64,000 nt of DNA, taken from assembly GCA_903867225.1 (NCBI GenBank), contig CAIPQN010000012.1:1-64000 (forward strand), written 5' to 3'. Position numbers and translations under genes: made by a program. This DNA is from an uncultured Pseudomonadota bacterium (lineage in GTDB: Bacteria > Pseudomonadota > Gammaproteobacteria > Methylococcales > Methylomonadaceae). This document shows positions 44,842 to 55,123 of this stretch, one piece after another; the stretch's first letter is position 1; each line of letters starts with the position of its first letter. Below the pieces are notes generated by a model. It made no database searches and was not told the DNA's origin. It saw only the letters and a program-made list of their open reading frames with translations.

Positions 44842-46524
44842 TTAGTGTTCTGTGCCTTGTCGCATCGTACCACCCATCGCAGGTGCGCCTGAGCCTTGTG
44901 TAAATGAAAGTGCTAAATATCCAGGAGGATCTTCACCGAGTAAATAATATAAATTCGCGATATTTAAACGAAATTGTTTTTCAAAACTGCTGACCGCATC
45001 ACTAGGATTGTAATCACCAAACCACCAAAACCAATCTGAGCCTTCGCAAACCGCGAGTTGTAGATTCGCTTTTTCGCGCAATTCAGAGGTGATTTCTTCA
45101 TTTGTCATCACACGATCAAACATTTTTTTCGCATCGCCAAGCATATCCCAACCACGATTTTTATCGGTGTCACCAATCCACGTTGAAAATGTGCCATAAA
45201 CCCAACTACCCGCGACTAATGTATTGAGGGGTTTCGGTTTAACATTATTTTTGACGCATTCGTCAAAAGTTGTCATTTCAATACGAGGGTGGTTCGATAA
45301 ACGCCGATAAAGCGCACTTAAAAAATAAATGCCGTTTTCTGGGAAGTATTCCCACGCATTTTCGCCATCCATAATAATTGAAACGACTGCATCGGGAATT
45401 TCACGATCTGCAATATGTTCTAAGTGATTAATTAAATCGCTTACCGCATCGTCTGCGTGCCATTTTGAATACTGAAAGCCAATTAAATCAGACAAACCAT
45501 CGTCACGGAAAAAACAGTTAATTTTGCTGCCTTTTAATTGAAACGGATGAAAAGTGCTTTCAGGACGCTCATTTTCAGCGTGATTTAAACTATTACCTAA
45601 AACAGAACCACCACTTGCTGTCCATTTAAAACCAAATTTATCAAGCATTTTAATCGTTTCGTCGCTCACTGCGCCTTCTGAAGGCCAACAACCTGTCGGT
45701 TCAAATCCAAAGAAACGTTTAAATGTTTGCATTCCTTTTTCTAAATGCCAAAGCACCCGTTCTTCACCATTGGGATACGCTTTTAATTCAGGCAATGGTG
45801 CGTGTGGTGTAGCTTCATGAGTGGTATTTATGTCCAAAAGCAGCGGCATAATGGGGTGTGAATAAGGTGTCACCGATAATTCGATTTGTCCTTTTTTAGC
45901 CAGTATTTTATAACGTCCTAAAACGTGTGAAAGCTGATCAGCAATAATAATTAGCATTTCTAAACGATCTTCAAAAGTGTAATTTCCACCTTGAGCAAGC
46001 AATCGTTGAGCGCGTTTATCACTTAATTTAACCGTTTCACCAAGCCACGCTAAGTGATACCACATGAGCAAATCGGCAATAAATTGTGCATTTGCATATT
46101 GTTCGATTTCTTTTTCAATAAATAATTCAGCTGTTTCGGCTAAATGTTTAAATTGTGGGTAACGATTGATTTGTCGTTCACGATTCGCTTTTAAACAATC
46201 TTTAATAATTTTTGCAGGATCACTAATTAATTCGGCATCATCAGAAAGTGCCGCGAGTAATGAATCCGTAAATGGACTCCTATCATGTAAAAAGCTGTTG
46301 ATTTGTCGTGCGTATTCTTCAATTTGCTCAAGCAAAATCGGCGCAAAATTTACCACCACTTTTGCCTGCGGAGCTGCTTCTAAATGCGCCACCATATCGA
46401 CGTAATCTTTCATAACGTGCAAATATGTCCACGGTAATTTAAATTCACCTGAATGCAAATCACGATATTCTGGCTGGTGCATGTGCCAGCAAATGACTAA
46501 TTTTAATTTTTGTTTATCTAACAT
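44842..46524 (-). CDS. GH57 family alpha-glucan enzyme
   Basis: 560 residues. GH57 region 1 is [14 protein letters not shown] at the N-terminus. Region 3 has the nucleophile-bearing sequence [15 protein letters not shown], and region 4 [16 protein letters not shown], with the catalytic Asp. GH57 enzymes include alpha-amylases, 4-alpha-glucanotransferases and branching enzymes. This type (about 560 residues, next to glgC and malQ) is usually annotated alpha-amylase. Substrate is therefore an alpha-1,4-glucan but exact activity is uncertain. Its start overlaps the glgC end by 11 bases. Confidence 0.88.
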   Translation of the reverse strand: MLDKQKLKLVICWHMHQPEYRDLHSGEFKLPWTYLHVMKDYVDMVAHLEAAPQAKVVVNFAPILLEQIEEYARQINSFLHDRSPFTDSLLAALSDDAELISDPAKIIKDCLKANRERQINRYPQFKHLAETAELFIEKEIEQYANAQFIADLLMWYHLAWLGETVKLSDKRAQRLLAQGGNYTFEDRLEMLIIIADQLSHVLGRYKILAKKGQIELSVTPYSHPIMPLLLDINTTHEATPHAPLPELKAYPNGEERVLWHLEKGMQTFKRFFGFEPTGCWPSEGAVSDETIKMLDKFGFKWTASGGSVLGNSLNHAENERPESTFHPFQLKGSKINCFFRDDGLSDLIGFQYSKWHADDAVSDLINHLEHIADREIPDAVVSIIMDGENAWEYFPENGIYFLSALYRRLSNHPRIEMTTFDECVKNNVKPKPLNTLVAGSWVYGTFSTWIGDTDKNRGWDMLGDAKKMFDRVMTNEEITSELREKANLQLAVCEGSDWFWWFGDYNPSDAVSSFEKQFRLNIANLYYLLGEDPPGYLALSFTQGSGAPAMGGTMRQGTEH

Positions 46525-47794
46525 AATGTCTTCTCATTCCTAACATTTCAGGGGTTACTAAAACGATGCCGCCTGCACTGATATGGTAGCGCAATCGATC
46601 TTCCTCATGATTTTCACCGATAATTGTACCTTCAGGAATATCACAGCCTTTTTCGATAATGGCGCGAGTAATACGGCAATGACGACCGATATTCACGTCG
46701 GGCAAAACAATCGTGTCTTGAATGGTGCTGTAAGAATTAACACGCACATTTGAAAATAATAACGAATGACGAACTGTCGCACCCGATACAACACTGCCGC
46801 CAGAAATCATTGAATCAATCGCAATACCACGTCGATCATCTTCATCGAAAACGAATTTAGCGGGCGGTGTTTGTTCCTGATATGTCCAAATAGGCCATTT
46901 TTTGTCGTATAAATTCAAATCTGGATGGACACCAATCAATTCCATATTTGCTGCCCAATAGGCATCAATTGTACCTACATCGCGCCAATAACTTTGTGCG
47001 CCGCTTTGTAAATCTAAAAATGGATACGCATTCACCACATGATCACGAATGACTTTCGGAATAATATCGTGACCAAAATCATGGGTCGATTCTGGATCGT
47101 CAGCGTCTTTTACTAATTGTTCAAATAAAAATTCGGTACTAAAAACATAAATGCCCATTGATGCTAACGCAGTATCGGTACGTCCAGGCATTAAAGGTGG
47201 ATGTTCTGGTTTTTCCACGAATGCTCGCACACGACGATAATCATCAACATCCATTACGCCAAATGCGGTGGCTTCCTCAAGTGAAACTTCAATACACCCA
47301 ATCGTTAAATCGGCACGTTTTGCCACATGATCGGCAAGCATTGCGCCATAATCCATTTTGTAAATATGGTCGCCCGCAAGCACTAAAATATAATCAGGGA
47401 AACGAGTTCGCAAAATATCAATATTTTGATAAATTGCATCGGCAGTGCCTTTGTACCAAGAATCTTCACTGTGACGTTGTTGTGCTGGCATTAAATCAAC
47501 GTATTCGCCGAATTCACCGCGCAAAAAACCCCAACCTTGTTGAATATGTCGAATAAGAGAATCTGATTTATATTGCGTTAAAATACCAATTTTACGAATG
47601 CCAGAATTGACACAATTTGATAATGGAAAATCAATAATGCGGAACTTTCCGCCAAATGGTACGGCTGGTTTTGCTCGCCAATCGGTCATGTTTTTTAAGC
47701 GTGAACCGCGTCCGCCCGCCAAAATCAAAGCAATTGTGTTACGAGTAAGCTGACTGACAAAACGATCAGTATTTAAATGAGATGATGTCGGCAT
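46514..47794 (-). CDS. glgC: Glucose-1-phosphate adenylyltransferase GlgC
   Basis: 426 residues, making ADP-glucose, the committed step of glycogen synthesis. [20 protein letters not shown] holds the nucleotide-binding loop, [19 protein letters not shown] the activator and substrate region. A left-handed beta-helix C-terminal domain includes [16 protein letters not shown]. It is divergent from glgB and first in the glgC-GH57-malQ unit. Length is typical of the bacterial homotetrameric enzyme. Confidence 0.97.
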   Translation of the reverse strand: MPTSSHLNTDRFVSQLTRNTIALILAGGRGSRLKNMTDWRAKPAVPFGGKFRIIDFPLSNCVNSGIRKIGILTQYKSDSLIRHIQQGWGFLRGEFGEYVDLMPAQQRHSEDSWYKGTADAIYQNIDILRTRFPDYILVLAGDHIYKMDYGAMLADHVAKRADLTIGCIEVSLEEATAFGVMDVDDYRRVRAFVEKPEHPPLMPGRTDTALASMGIYVFSTEFLFEQLVKDADDPESTHDFGHDIIPKVIRDHVVNAYPFLDLQSGAQSYWRDVGTIDAYWAANMELIGVHPDLNLYDKKWPIWTYQEQTPPAKFVFDEDDRRGIAIDSMISGGSVVSGATVRHSLLFSNVRVNSYSTIQDTIVLPDVNIGRHCRITRAIIEKGCDIPEGTIIGENHEEDRLRYHISAGGIVLVTPEMLGMRRHYVR

Positions 47795-47885
47795 GTTTAA
47801 ATCTCCAATTATTTATATAGATACACAACTTTTTTTGTTTGCTAAACTTCGCGAACATTATCTTACTACCTTGAGGCTATTCCTA

Positions 47886-50060
47886 GTGAAAAAGCAAGCT
47901 CCTGTTATTCTTGACTTCGATTCAGTAAAAGTCGCCGCTGCACAGCATCATAATCCTTTTTCTGTGCTAGGTCGTCACCCGAAAAACAATAAAATTCACG
48001 TTAGACTGTATTTGCCTTACGCAGAGACCGTCCATTTTACACACGACAATGTTGCAATTCCGCGAATTACTGGCACTGATTTTTTTGAATACATTGCAAA
48101 AAAAGGAGAGTTGCCACCACATTACCGAATTTCATGGTTAGACAAAGACGGTTATACGCACGAAAGTTATGATCCGTATGACTTTGGTGTGCAGTTGCCT
48201 GAATTTGATTTACATTTATTTGGTGAAGGAAAGCATTGGCACATTTACCAAAAACTCGGCGCACATTTGCACACAGCAGATGGCATTAAAGGCGTATTGT
48301 TTGCAGTTTGGGCTCCAAATGCAGGACGAGTCAGCGTTATTGGCGATTTCAATCGTTGGGATGGACGTTGTCATCCAATGCGAAGTTTAGGCGGTGGTGG
48401 TGTGTGGGAATTATTTATTCCAGAACTTGCTGAAGGCTGTGTTTATAAATTTGAATTATTGAATCGCGCTAGCGGTGAAGTGTTGGTTAAAACAGATCCT
48501 TACGGTCAACAATTTGAATATCGTCCAGATACTGCCGCGCAAGTTGTTAATCCTGCAAATTATGAATGGAGCGATACTTCTTGGATGCAAAAACGTACTC
48601 AATTCGACTGGTTACATCAGCCCATGTCGATTTACGAAGTGCATTTGGGGTCGTGGAAACGTGACGAACACGGAAAATTTTTAAATTATCGTGAACTTGC
48701 AGCACAGTTGGTCGAATACGTTAAAGGATTAGGTTTTACGCACATCGAATTGCTGCCAATTACTGAGCATCCGCTTGATGATTCTTGGGGTTATCAAACG
48801 ACGGGCTATTTTGCACCGACAAGTCGTTTTGGTTCGGTAGATGATTTCCGTTATTTCATTGATTGCTGTCATCAAAATAACATTGGCGTGATTCTCGATT
48901 GGGTTCCCGCACATTTTCCGAAAGATAGTTTTGCTTTGGCGCGTTTTGACGGCAGCGCATTATATGAACACGAAGATCCGCGCAAAGGTGAACATCGCGA
49001 TTGGGGAACGTTAATTTACAATTTCGGGCGAAATGAAGTTCGGAACTTTTTGCTTTCAAGCGCAGTCTTTTGGTTGGAAGAATTTCATCTTGATGGTTTG
49101 CGTGTCGATGCGGTTGCGTCGATGTTGTATTTAGATTATTCACGCGAAGCTGATGATTGGGTGCCGAATTGTTACGGCGGCAATGAAAATTTAGAAGCGA
49201 TTGAATTTTTGCGTGAACTCAACACCATTACGCATCAGCAATGCCCTGGTACGGTTATTATGGCGGAAGAATCTACGTCATGGCCGCAAGTCACACGTCC
49301 AACGTGGGCAGGGGGTCTAGGTTTTTCAATGAAATGGAATATGGGTTGGATGCACGATATTTTGGAATATATGCAGCAGGATTCCATTCATCGTCAATAT
49401 CATCACAATCAACTCACTTTCGGAATGTTGTATGCGTTTAGTGAAAACTTCACGCTACCGTTCTCACACGATGAAGTCGTTCACGGCAAAGGTTCGATGT
49501 TAAATAAAATGCCAGGTGACGAATGGCAACGGTTTGCGAATTTGCGTTTACTTTATACATTTATGTTCGCGTATCCAGGCAAAAAATTACTGTTCATGGG
49601 CAATGAATTTGGTCAAGGCACGGAATGGAATTTCAGAAAAGATTTAGATTGGTATGTTTTGGAATATCCACATCATCAAGGTTTGCAAACATTGGTGAAA
49701 GATTTAAATAATTTATACACCAGCGAACCTGCGTTATATCAACATGATTTTGAACAACGCGGTTTTGATTGGATTGATTGTCACGATGTACAAAAATCTA
49801 TTTTGTGTTTCCAGCGTAATCACGGGCAAGAGCATTTAGTTATTGTGTTAAATTTCACACCTGTTGTGCGTGAAAATTATCGTGTTGGCGTGCCATTAAA
49901 TGGTACTTATCGAGAAATCTTCAATTCTGATTCTAAGTATTATTCTGGGGAAAATATCGGTAATGGTGTGATTCAAACAGAAGATGAACCGTGGATGAAT
50001 CAATTAAATTCAGTTGTTTTAACGCTGCCACCTTTGGGCGCAGTCATTTTAAAAATTTAG
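47886..50060 (+). CDS. glgB: 1,4-alpha-glucan branching enzyme GlgB
   Basis: 724 residues from the GTG at 47886, which has GAGG 9 bases upstream and gives a length near E. coli GlgB (728). An ATG at 47793 would overlap the glgC start codon and add a hydrophobic 31-residue extension not expected in the family. N-terminal CBM48 ([31 protein letters not shown]); GH13 catalytic residues in [15 protein letters not shown] (Asp), MAEESTSWP (Glu), and [16 protein letters not shown] (Asp). It introduces alpha-1,6 branches. glgA follows 37 bases later. Confidence 0.95.
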   Translation: MKKQAPVILDFDSVKVAAAQHHNPFSVLGRHPKNNKIHVRLYLPYAETVHFTHDNVAIPRITGTDFFEYIAKKGELPPHYRISWLDKDGYTHESYDPYDFGVQLPEFDLHLFGEGKHWHIYQKLGAHLHTADGIKGVLFAVWAPNAGRVSVIGDFNRWDGRCHPMRSLGGGGVWELFIPELAEGCVYKFELLNRASGEVLVKTDPYGQQFEYRPDTAAQVVNPANYEWSDTSWMQKRTQFDWLHQPMSIYEVHLGSWKRDEHGKFLNYRELAAQLVEYVKGLGFTHIELLPITEHPLDDSWGYQTTGYFAPTSRFGSVDDFRYFIDCCHQNNIGVILDWVPAHFPKDSFALARFDGSALYEHEDPRKGEHRDWGTLIYNFGRNEVRNFLLSSAVFWLEEFHLDGLRVDAVASMLYLDYSREADDWVPNCYGGNENLEAIEFLRELNTITHQQCPGTVIMAEESTSWPQVTRPTWAGGLGFSMKWNMGWMHDILEYMQQDSIHRQYHHNQLTFGMLYAFSENFTLPFSHDEVVHGKGSMLNKMPGDEWQRFANLRLLYTFMFAYPGKKLLFMGNEFGQGTEWNFRKDLDWYVLEYPHHQGLQTLVKDLNNLYTSEPALYQHDFEQRGFDWIDCHDVQKSILCFQRNHGQEHLVIVLNFTPVVRENYRVGVPLNGTYREIFNSDSKYYSGENIGNGVIQTEDEPWMNQLNSVVLTLPPLGAVILKI

Positions 50061-50097
50061 TTTATTGCTAAATTAGGTAATTTAGAAGCTACGCATT

Positions 50098-51531
50098 ATG
50101 AAAAAAATTCTTTTTGTCACGAGTGAAGTTCATCCATTGATTAAAACGGGCGGATTAGCCGATGTATCAAATAGCTTACCGAAAGCCTTAGTTTCATTAG
50201 GTCAAGAGGTACGCGTTATTGTGCCGAATTATAAGGCTTTGAAACTAGATCAAACGCCTAATGTCATTGCATTATTTCGGGTTGGTCGCCATACAGTGCA
50301 ATTATTAGAGATGACCTTACCAAACAGCAATGTCGTCGTTTGGTTAGTTGATTGCCCTGAGTATTTTGGTATGGAGGGTAATCCTTATGTTGATTCAGAA
50401 GGGAATTCTTATCGTAATAATCCCGAAAGATTTGCACTATTTTGTCGGGTAGCCATTGAAGCGGCTATGGATCGCATCAATTTGAATTGGAAAGCCGATA
50501 TTGTGCATTGTAACGATTGGCAAACGGGTTTAGTTCCCGCATTGTTATCGCTCGAATACAGATGTCCACCAACCGTTTTTACGATTCATAATTTAGCTTA
50601 TCAAGGTTTGTTTAATGGATTAACGGCGGCGATGTTGCAGTTGCCGAGTCAATTACTTTCACCTGATGGGCTAGAGTTTCACGGTATGATTTCGTTTATT
50701 AAAGGCGGAATTGTGTACGCAGATAAAATTACTACCGTAAGTCCAACTTATGCAAAAGATATTCAAACCGCAGAATTGGGTTATGGTTTAGAAGGTTTGT
50801 TGGTTTATCGTGATGAAGATTTGACTGGCATTATTAACGGTGTCGATGATGATTGGAATCCTGAAAACGATTCACTCATTACTAAAAATTATAGTGCATC
50901 TTCACTGAATGATAAGGTCGCGAATAAAACGGCTTTACAGGCACGATTAAATTTACCCGCCGATGAAAAAGTTTTTGTACTGGGTTTGATTAGTCGATTG
51001 GTTGAGCAAAAAGGCATTGATATGCTTTTGGATTGTTTGCCTGAATTACTGACGTTACCAATTCAAATCGTTTTGCTGGGTTCAGGCGATAAAGATTTTG
51101 AACAACAGTTGCAACAATTTGCAGCGGCATATCCACATAAAATGGCGTTAACGTTGGGTTATAACGAAACATTAGCGCATTTGATTGAAGCGGGCGCAGA
51201 TGTATTTTTGATGCCGTCACGTTTTGAACCTTGTGGTTTAAATCAAATGTACAGCCAGTCTTATGGCACGCTGCCTATTGTTCGGAATACAGGTGGATTA
51301 GCAGATACGGTTGTGGATACGTTGCCAGAAACGATTGAAGATTGTACTGCAACGGGGTTTGTATTTAACGACGCACACGCTGGAACATTTTTGGAAGCAA
51401 TTAAACGCGCCACGCTTTTATATAGTTTTCCAGACGTTTGGCGGCAATTACAAATAAACGCGATGCGGCGTGATTTTTCATGGCAAAACAGCGCGGCACA
51501 GTATTTAGCGTTGTACGAAAGTATTGAATGA
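50098..51531 (+). CDS. glgA: Glycogen synthase GlgA
   Basis: 477 residues, GT5 family, elongating alpha-1,4 glucan from ADP-glucose. The N-terminal KTGGLADV motif (about 18-25) binds ADP-glucose. HNLAYQGLFNG and the C-terminal SRFEPCGLNQMYSQSYGTLP and RNTGGLADTV segments are conserved. It is complete and co-directional with glgB. With glgC across the divergent promoter region the window has the whole classical pathway. Confidence 0.97.
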   Translation: MKKILFVTSEVHPLIKTGGLADVSNSLPKALVSLGQEVRVIVPNYKALKLDQTPNVIALFRVGRHTVQLLEMTLPNSNVVVWLVDCPEYFGMEGNPYVDSEGNSYRNNPERFALFCRVAIEAAMDRINLNWKADIVHCNDWQTGLVPALLSLEYRCPPTVFTIHNLAYQGLFNGLTAAMLQLPSQLLSPDGLEFHGMISFIKGGIVYADKITTVSPTYAKDIQTAELGYGLEGLLVYRDEDLTGIINGVDDDWNPENDSLITKNYSASSLNDKVANKTALQARLNLPADEKVFVLGLISRLVEQKGIDMLLDCLPELLTLPIQIVLLGSGDKDFEQQLQQFAAAYPHKMALTLGYNETLAHLIEAGADVFLMPSRFEPCGLNQMYSQSYGTLPIVRNTGGLADTVVDTLPETIEDCTATGFVFNDAHAGTFLEAIKRATLLYSFPDVWRQLQINAMRRDFSWQNSAAQYLALYESIE

Positions 51532-51540
51532 TTTTTCCAA

Positions 51541-52368
51541 TTAAATAATTGGCGGCTGCTTGTCGCCAATTATTTTTACTTTTACTACGTTACCGATTTT
51601 CAATTCCCCGCACTGATTGTGCAGCGCATTTTGTCCAAAATAAATTTTATTTTGCCATTTACGCAAGCGATTCAATGTCGTTAAAGGTTCTTTTTCTACT
51701 TTCGCAGTTTCAGGATTTATCGCAGGAACGGAGCAGCGCGAACATGGTTTTGGCAAACGAAAATCAATGTTGCCAATTTGAATTTCGCGCCATGAATCTT
51801 CAGCGTAAGCGTCACAACCTGAAATTACTAAATTTGGACGAAATCTTGCCATTTCAACGGGCATTTCTAAATGGGAATTCAATGAATTTAACGAATTTTC
51901 AGACACAATCAAAAATGGAAAACCATCAGCAAATGCCACACGGTCAACCTCAGTTGCATAATTCAAATCCACGCCCCGTTTGGTTTCGAGTGGCAAATAA
52001 ACCAATCGACATGATATTTCTAAAACCTCGCTAAACCACGCATCGACTTCATTTGAAACGTGTTGCGCGGCACAGCAATCTTTCCAAACAGTGCTTTGAA
52101 TAATTTCACTGCTATATGATTCGAGTGGCAACGTAAAATTTGAAAAATTCGGTGCGGATAAAATCAATTCTGAATCAGTCAAACGGGTTTGAATCAACGC
52201 CATTTTTGGCAAACGACGTTGACTTAAAAATTGCCCATTTTCGTCAATTAACATCCATTGCCGATCATATTTCAAACCTGTTTCAACCACGTCCCATTGT
52301 GAAACGCGAATGCCAGCCAAGGATTTCACAGGGTAAATAAAAATATCACTCAAAATAAATGCGTTCAT
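51541..52368 (-). CDS. MOSC-domain protein, YcbX-like
   Basis: 275 residues. An N-terminal MOSC beta-barrel domain (LSDIFIYPVKSLAGIRVSQW) precedes the MOSC domain with the conserved Cys in LPKPCSRCSVPAINPETAKV, the expected molybdenum-cofactor ligand. Proteins of this group (YcbX, mARC-like) reduce N-hydroxylated compounds. It lacks the C-terminal ferredoxin domain of E. coli YcbX, so needs an external electron donor. It converges on glgA; a terminator hairpin for glgA lies inside its last codons. Confidence 0.88.
   Translation of the reverse strand: MNAFILSDIFIYPVKSLAGIRVSQWDVVETGLKYDRQWMLIDENGQFLSQRRLPKMALIQTRLTDSELILSAPNFSNFTLPLESYSSEIIQSTVWKDCCAAQHVSNEVDAWFSEVLEISCRLVYLPLETKRGVDLNYATEVDRVAFADGFPFLIVSENSLNSLNSHLEMPVEMARFRPNLVISGCDAYAEDSWREIQIGNIDFRLPKPCSRCSVPAINPETAKVEKEPLTTLNRLRKWQNKIYFGQNALHNQCGELKIGNVVKVKIIGDKQPPII
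51544..51577 (+). terminator. glgA terminator within the MOSC gene tail
   Basis: AATAATTGGCG and CGCCAATTATT form an 11-bp stem with a 9-base loop, followed on the plus strand by T5. It is 12 bases past the glgA stop and lies within the final coding bases of the convergent MOSC gene. Confidence 0.7.
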
Positions 52369-52375
52369 AAAAATC

Positions 52376-52786
52376 TCACCGATAAGTTTTCAAGGTAACT
52401 ATCAATTGTCGATAGTCGTTGATGCTTGGAAGAAGCGCATCGTTAAAAATGATGCGATAGAATTTTTGGTCATTCATTTGATAATGTAAAAAGATGAACA
52501 TTTTAGAAATAACCGTTGACGGCAAAATTTCAATTGAATGAATGGAATTTGACTCGATAATTTGCCAAGCGTTTTCATCGTCATAATACAATCGCCAATT
52601 TTCATGAACGAATCGTTTTAACGTGAACCATCCGTGCAACAAAATAAATGTGGATAAAATCAGTTGAATGATGAGTTGCAAGGCATTTAAAAATGCCGCA
52701 ATTAACGCTAAAACATAAACGACTACCAACAAGCAAATAAGCCATTTAGATGCGGTAAATTGCCACGAATATGATGATGTTTTCAT
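52376..52786 (-). CDS. Small membrane protein, YgfX (CptA)-like
   Basis: 136 residues from the ATG four codons into the open frame (MKTSSYSWQFTASKWLICLL). Two adjacent membrane helices cover about 15-58, followed by a soluble beta-rich tail (ENWRLYYDDENAWQIIES). Size and layout match YgfX of E. coli, a membrane protein usually paired with the flavinylation factor SdhE. No sdhE is present here, so the match is by architecture only. It overlaps the end of the upstream lipoprotein gene by about 4 bases. Confidence 0.6.
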   Translation of the reverse strand: MKTSSYSWQFTASKWLICLLVVVYVLALIAAFLNALQLIIQLILSTFILLHGWFTLKRFVHENWRLYYDDENAWQIIESNSIHSIEILPSTVISKMFIFLHYQMNDQKFYRIIFNDALLPSINDYRQLIVTLKTYR

Positions 52787-53364
52787 CGCAAACCACACGC
52801 CCCTAATTGTCGTTCAAATTGTTGAGCGCGTTGTGCAACGGTGTTTGAAATTTGCAGCAACCACGGTTTTTGATTATAGGATTCCTTTCTAAATCCGCCA
52901 TGACCTTCATGATAAGCAAGATACAAATTGCGAGCATCAGTTTTGGCAATTCCCAGTTTTTTATAACTGATTTGAGAATACCAACCAATAAAATCACAGG
53001 CATCAGAAAATTTGTCACGTTGCGCTGAACTGTTGCCACTTTTACGTTGATAATCGTCCCATGTTTCGTCTTTTGCTTGTGGATAACCGTAAGCGGTACT
53101 GCCACCAAAACCTAACCATGAAAAGAATCCACTTGGCGGCGCAGCATCAGCAACAAAATGCGATTCTTGGTGCATAATCGCCATTTGCACTGGCACGGGA
53201 ACACCCCATTTTTTGTACGTTGCGTTGCTGGCGTTATACCAATTATGTTTTTGTTTAAAAATCGCGCACAAATTTTCGGTATTACGCGGTGTAGTTGGAA
53301 TGCTGCTACAAGCCGTTAACAAATAGGTAATCAGGCTTAAAATTAAAATTGAGATTTTGGACAT
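52783..53364 (-). CDS. Lipoprotein with a lytic transglycosylase-like domain
   Basis: 193 residues from the ATG at 53362-53364. The lipobox is LLTAC, Cys near 19. The remainder has KWGVPVPVQMAIMHQESHFV, with a Glu in the position of the catalytic residue of SLT-fold lytic transglycosylases. GWYSQISYKKLGIAKTDARN and YLAYHEGHGGFRK follow and are typical of that fold. It probably cleaves or binds peptidoglycan from the outer membrane. Upstream in-frame codons are rejected because they would hide the lipobox. It is divergent from trpC. Confidence 0.82.
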   Translation of the reverse strand: MSKISILILSLITYLLTACSSIPTTPRNTENLCAIFKQKHNWYNASNATYKKWGVPVPVQMAIMHQESHFVADAAPPSGFFSWLGFGGSTAYGYPQAKDETWDDYQRKSGNSSAQRDKFSDACDFIGWYSQISYKKLGIAKTDARNLYLAYHEGHGGFRKESYNQKPWLLQISNTVAQRAQQFERQLGACGLR

Positions 53365-53460
53365 TCGATTCAGAAGTAAAAATAAAAAAACGCGCGACGA
53401 TGCTTTCAGCGCAATGCTGATAAAATACCACTTTTCTAAATCTAACTCTTCAAAATTAAC

Positions 53461-54261
53461 ATGACCCACATTCCTGATATTTTAAAAACTATTCTTTCCA
53501 AAAAAGAAGAAGAAGTCGCCCGTCGCCGCATACAAACACCGATTGAATTGCTGCAAGACATCGCTACAGGTGTTGAAAAACCACGCGGTTTTTATGCCGC
53601 GCTGCAACGTAAAGCATCACTGAAACAACCAGCCATCATTGCTGAAATCAAAAAAGCATCGCCTAGCCAAGGCGTAATTCGTGAAAATTTTCAACCACTC
53701 AATATCGCCCAAGATTACGCCATGAATGGCGCAACGTGTTTATCTGTTTTGACAGATAAAGATTTTTTTCAAGGTTCAGAAGCCTATTTGCAAATGGTGC
53801 ATGACCGTTGTCCGCTGCCTGTTTTGCGTAAAGATTTTATGATTGACGCTTATCAAATTCATGAAGCAAGAGCGTTAGGAGCAGATTGTATTTTGTTAAT
53901 TGTTGCTGCGTTGGACGATGCAAAATTGCATGAATTATCAGATGTTGCGACGCAATTAGGCATGGATATTTTGGTAGAAGTTCATGACGCAGACGAATTG
54001 CAACGTGCGTTAACACTTGATACAAAATTGATTGGCATCAATAACCGTAATTTGCGGACGTTTGAAACGAATTTACAAACCACGCTGACGTTAAAAAATG
54101 CGATTCCTGCTGATCGTTTAGTGATTACGGAAAGCGGCATTCATACTCGTGACGATGTGGAATTGATGTTGACGAATGATGTTTATACGTTTTTGGTGGG
54201 CGAAGCGTTTATGCGCGTGGAAAAATCGGGGCAAAAAATGCGCGAATTATTCGCGTTGTAA
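53461..54261 (+). CDS. trpC: Indole-3-glycerol phosphate synthase
   Basis: 266 residues, monofunctional TrpC, closing the indole ring in tryptophan synthesis. [19 protein letters not shown] holds the catalytic Lys; [20 protein letters not shown] the second Lys; [16 protein letters not shown] and [13 protein letters not shown] the phosphate site. It stands alone here; trpD and trpG, often adjacent, are absent. Confidence 0.97.
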   Translation: MTHIPDILKTILSKKEEEVARRRIQTPIELLQDIATGVEKPRGFYAALQRKASLKQPAIIAEIKKASPSQGVIRENFQPLNIAQDYAMNGATCLSVLTDKDFFQGSEAYLQMVHDRCPLPVLRKDFMIDAYQIHEARALGADCILLIVAALDDAKLHELSDVATQLGMDILVEVHDADELQRALTLDTKLIGINNRNLRTFETNLQTTLTLKNAIPADRLVITESGIHTRDDVELMLTNDVYTFLVGEAFMRVEKSGQKMRELFAL

Positions 54262-54264
54262 CAT

Positions 54265-54293
54265 TTTTGGGCGGATGTTAAATCCGCCCAAAA
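54265..54293. terminator. Bidirectional terminator between trpC and nadC
   Basis: TTTTGGGCGGAT pairs with ATCCGCCCAAAA (12-bp stem, 5-base loop), with U-rich flanks on both strands. It lies between the convergent trpC and nadC stops. Confidence 0.82.
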
Positions 54294-54295
54294 CT

Positions 54296-55120
54296 TCACG
54301 ATACCAATTGAATTCGCATTGATAAATCGATTGCTTGAACATTTTTAGTCAATGCGCCAATCGAAATAAAATCGACCCCTGTTTCGGCAACAGCACGAAT
54401 CGTTGTTAAATCGATATTTCCAGATGCTTCTAATTCTGCCTTTCCAGCAGTTAATTTCACTGCTTGGCGCAAATCGTCTAACGTAAAATTATCCAGCATA
54501 ATTCGATTCGGTTTAGCGTTAAGAGCTTGCTTAAGTTCTGCTAAATTTTCAACTTCAACTTCAATCGGCGCGTTACTTTGTTCTCGTGCAATTTGCACCG
54601 CATTTGCAATCGAATTCGCTGCCATAATGTGATTTTCTTTGATTAACACGCCATCAAATAAACCAATGCGATGATTAAAGCATCCACCGCATTTTACGGC
54701 GTATTTTTGGGCAACACGCAAACCAGGAATTGTTTTGCGTGTGTCCAAAATTTTGCAGTTTGTGCCTTGAACGGCTTCGGCATATTGGTGTGAAATCGTC
54801 GCTGTCGCTGATAAAGTTTGAAGCAAATTCATTGCGGTTCTTTCACCCGTCAATAATGCGCGAGCTAATCCCGACAATGTGCAAATTTTGGTATTTGCAG
54901 CGATGTTTTCACCTTCTGCAACGTGCCAATCAATGATCACGTTTGCATCTAAATGTTTAAAAACAGCGTCGAACCATTCACGCCCACATAAAACCATTGA
55001 TTCACGCGTTAATAATTCAGCGGTGGCGCGTCGATGTTCAGGAATAATCGCAGCTGTAATATCACCGTCGCCTAAATCTTCTTCTAAAAAAGGTAAAATG
55101 TTTATTGTGTTCATCGTCAT
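54296..55120 (-). CDS. nadC: Quinolinate phosphoribosyltransferase NadC
   Basis: 274 residues (272 if the second Met is used). It converts quinolinate and PRPP to nicotinate mononucleotide in de novo NAD synthesis. Conserved: EDLGDGDITAAIIP at the N-terminus, ILDTRKTIPGLRVAQKYAVK, CGGCFNHRIGLFDGVLIKEN, and IEVEVENLAELKQAL. It starts 3 bases after the dynamin-like gene, implying coupled expression. nadA and nadB are not in the window. Confidence 0.96.
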   Translation of the reverse strand: MTMNTINILPFLEEDLGDGDITAAIIPEHRRATAELLTRESMVLCGREWFDAVFKHLDANVIIDWHVAEGENIAANTKICTLSGLARALLTGERTAMNLLQTLSATATISHQYAEAVQGTNCKILDTRKTIPGLRVAQKYAVKCGGCFNHRIGLFDGVLIKENHIMAANSIANAVQIAREQSNAPIEVEVENLAELKQALNAKPNRIMLDNFTLDDLRQAVKLTAGKAELEASGNIDLTTIRAVAETGVDFISIGALTKNVQAIDLSMRIQLVS

Positions 55121-55123
55121 TTT

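Noticed and set aside
47793-47885. ATG at 47793 as start of glgB
   Set aside because: It would overlap the divergent glgC start codon, leaving no promoter space, and adds a hydrophobic extension absent from the family. GTG 47886 has a better ribosome binding site.
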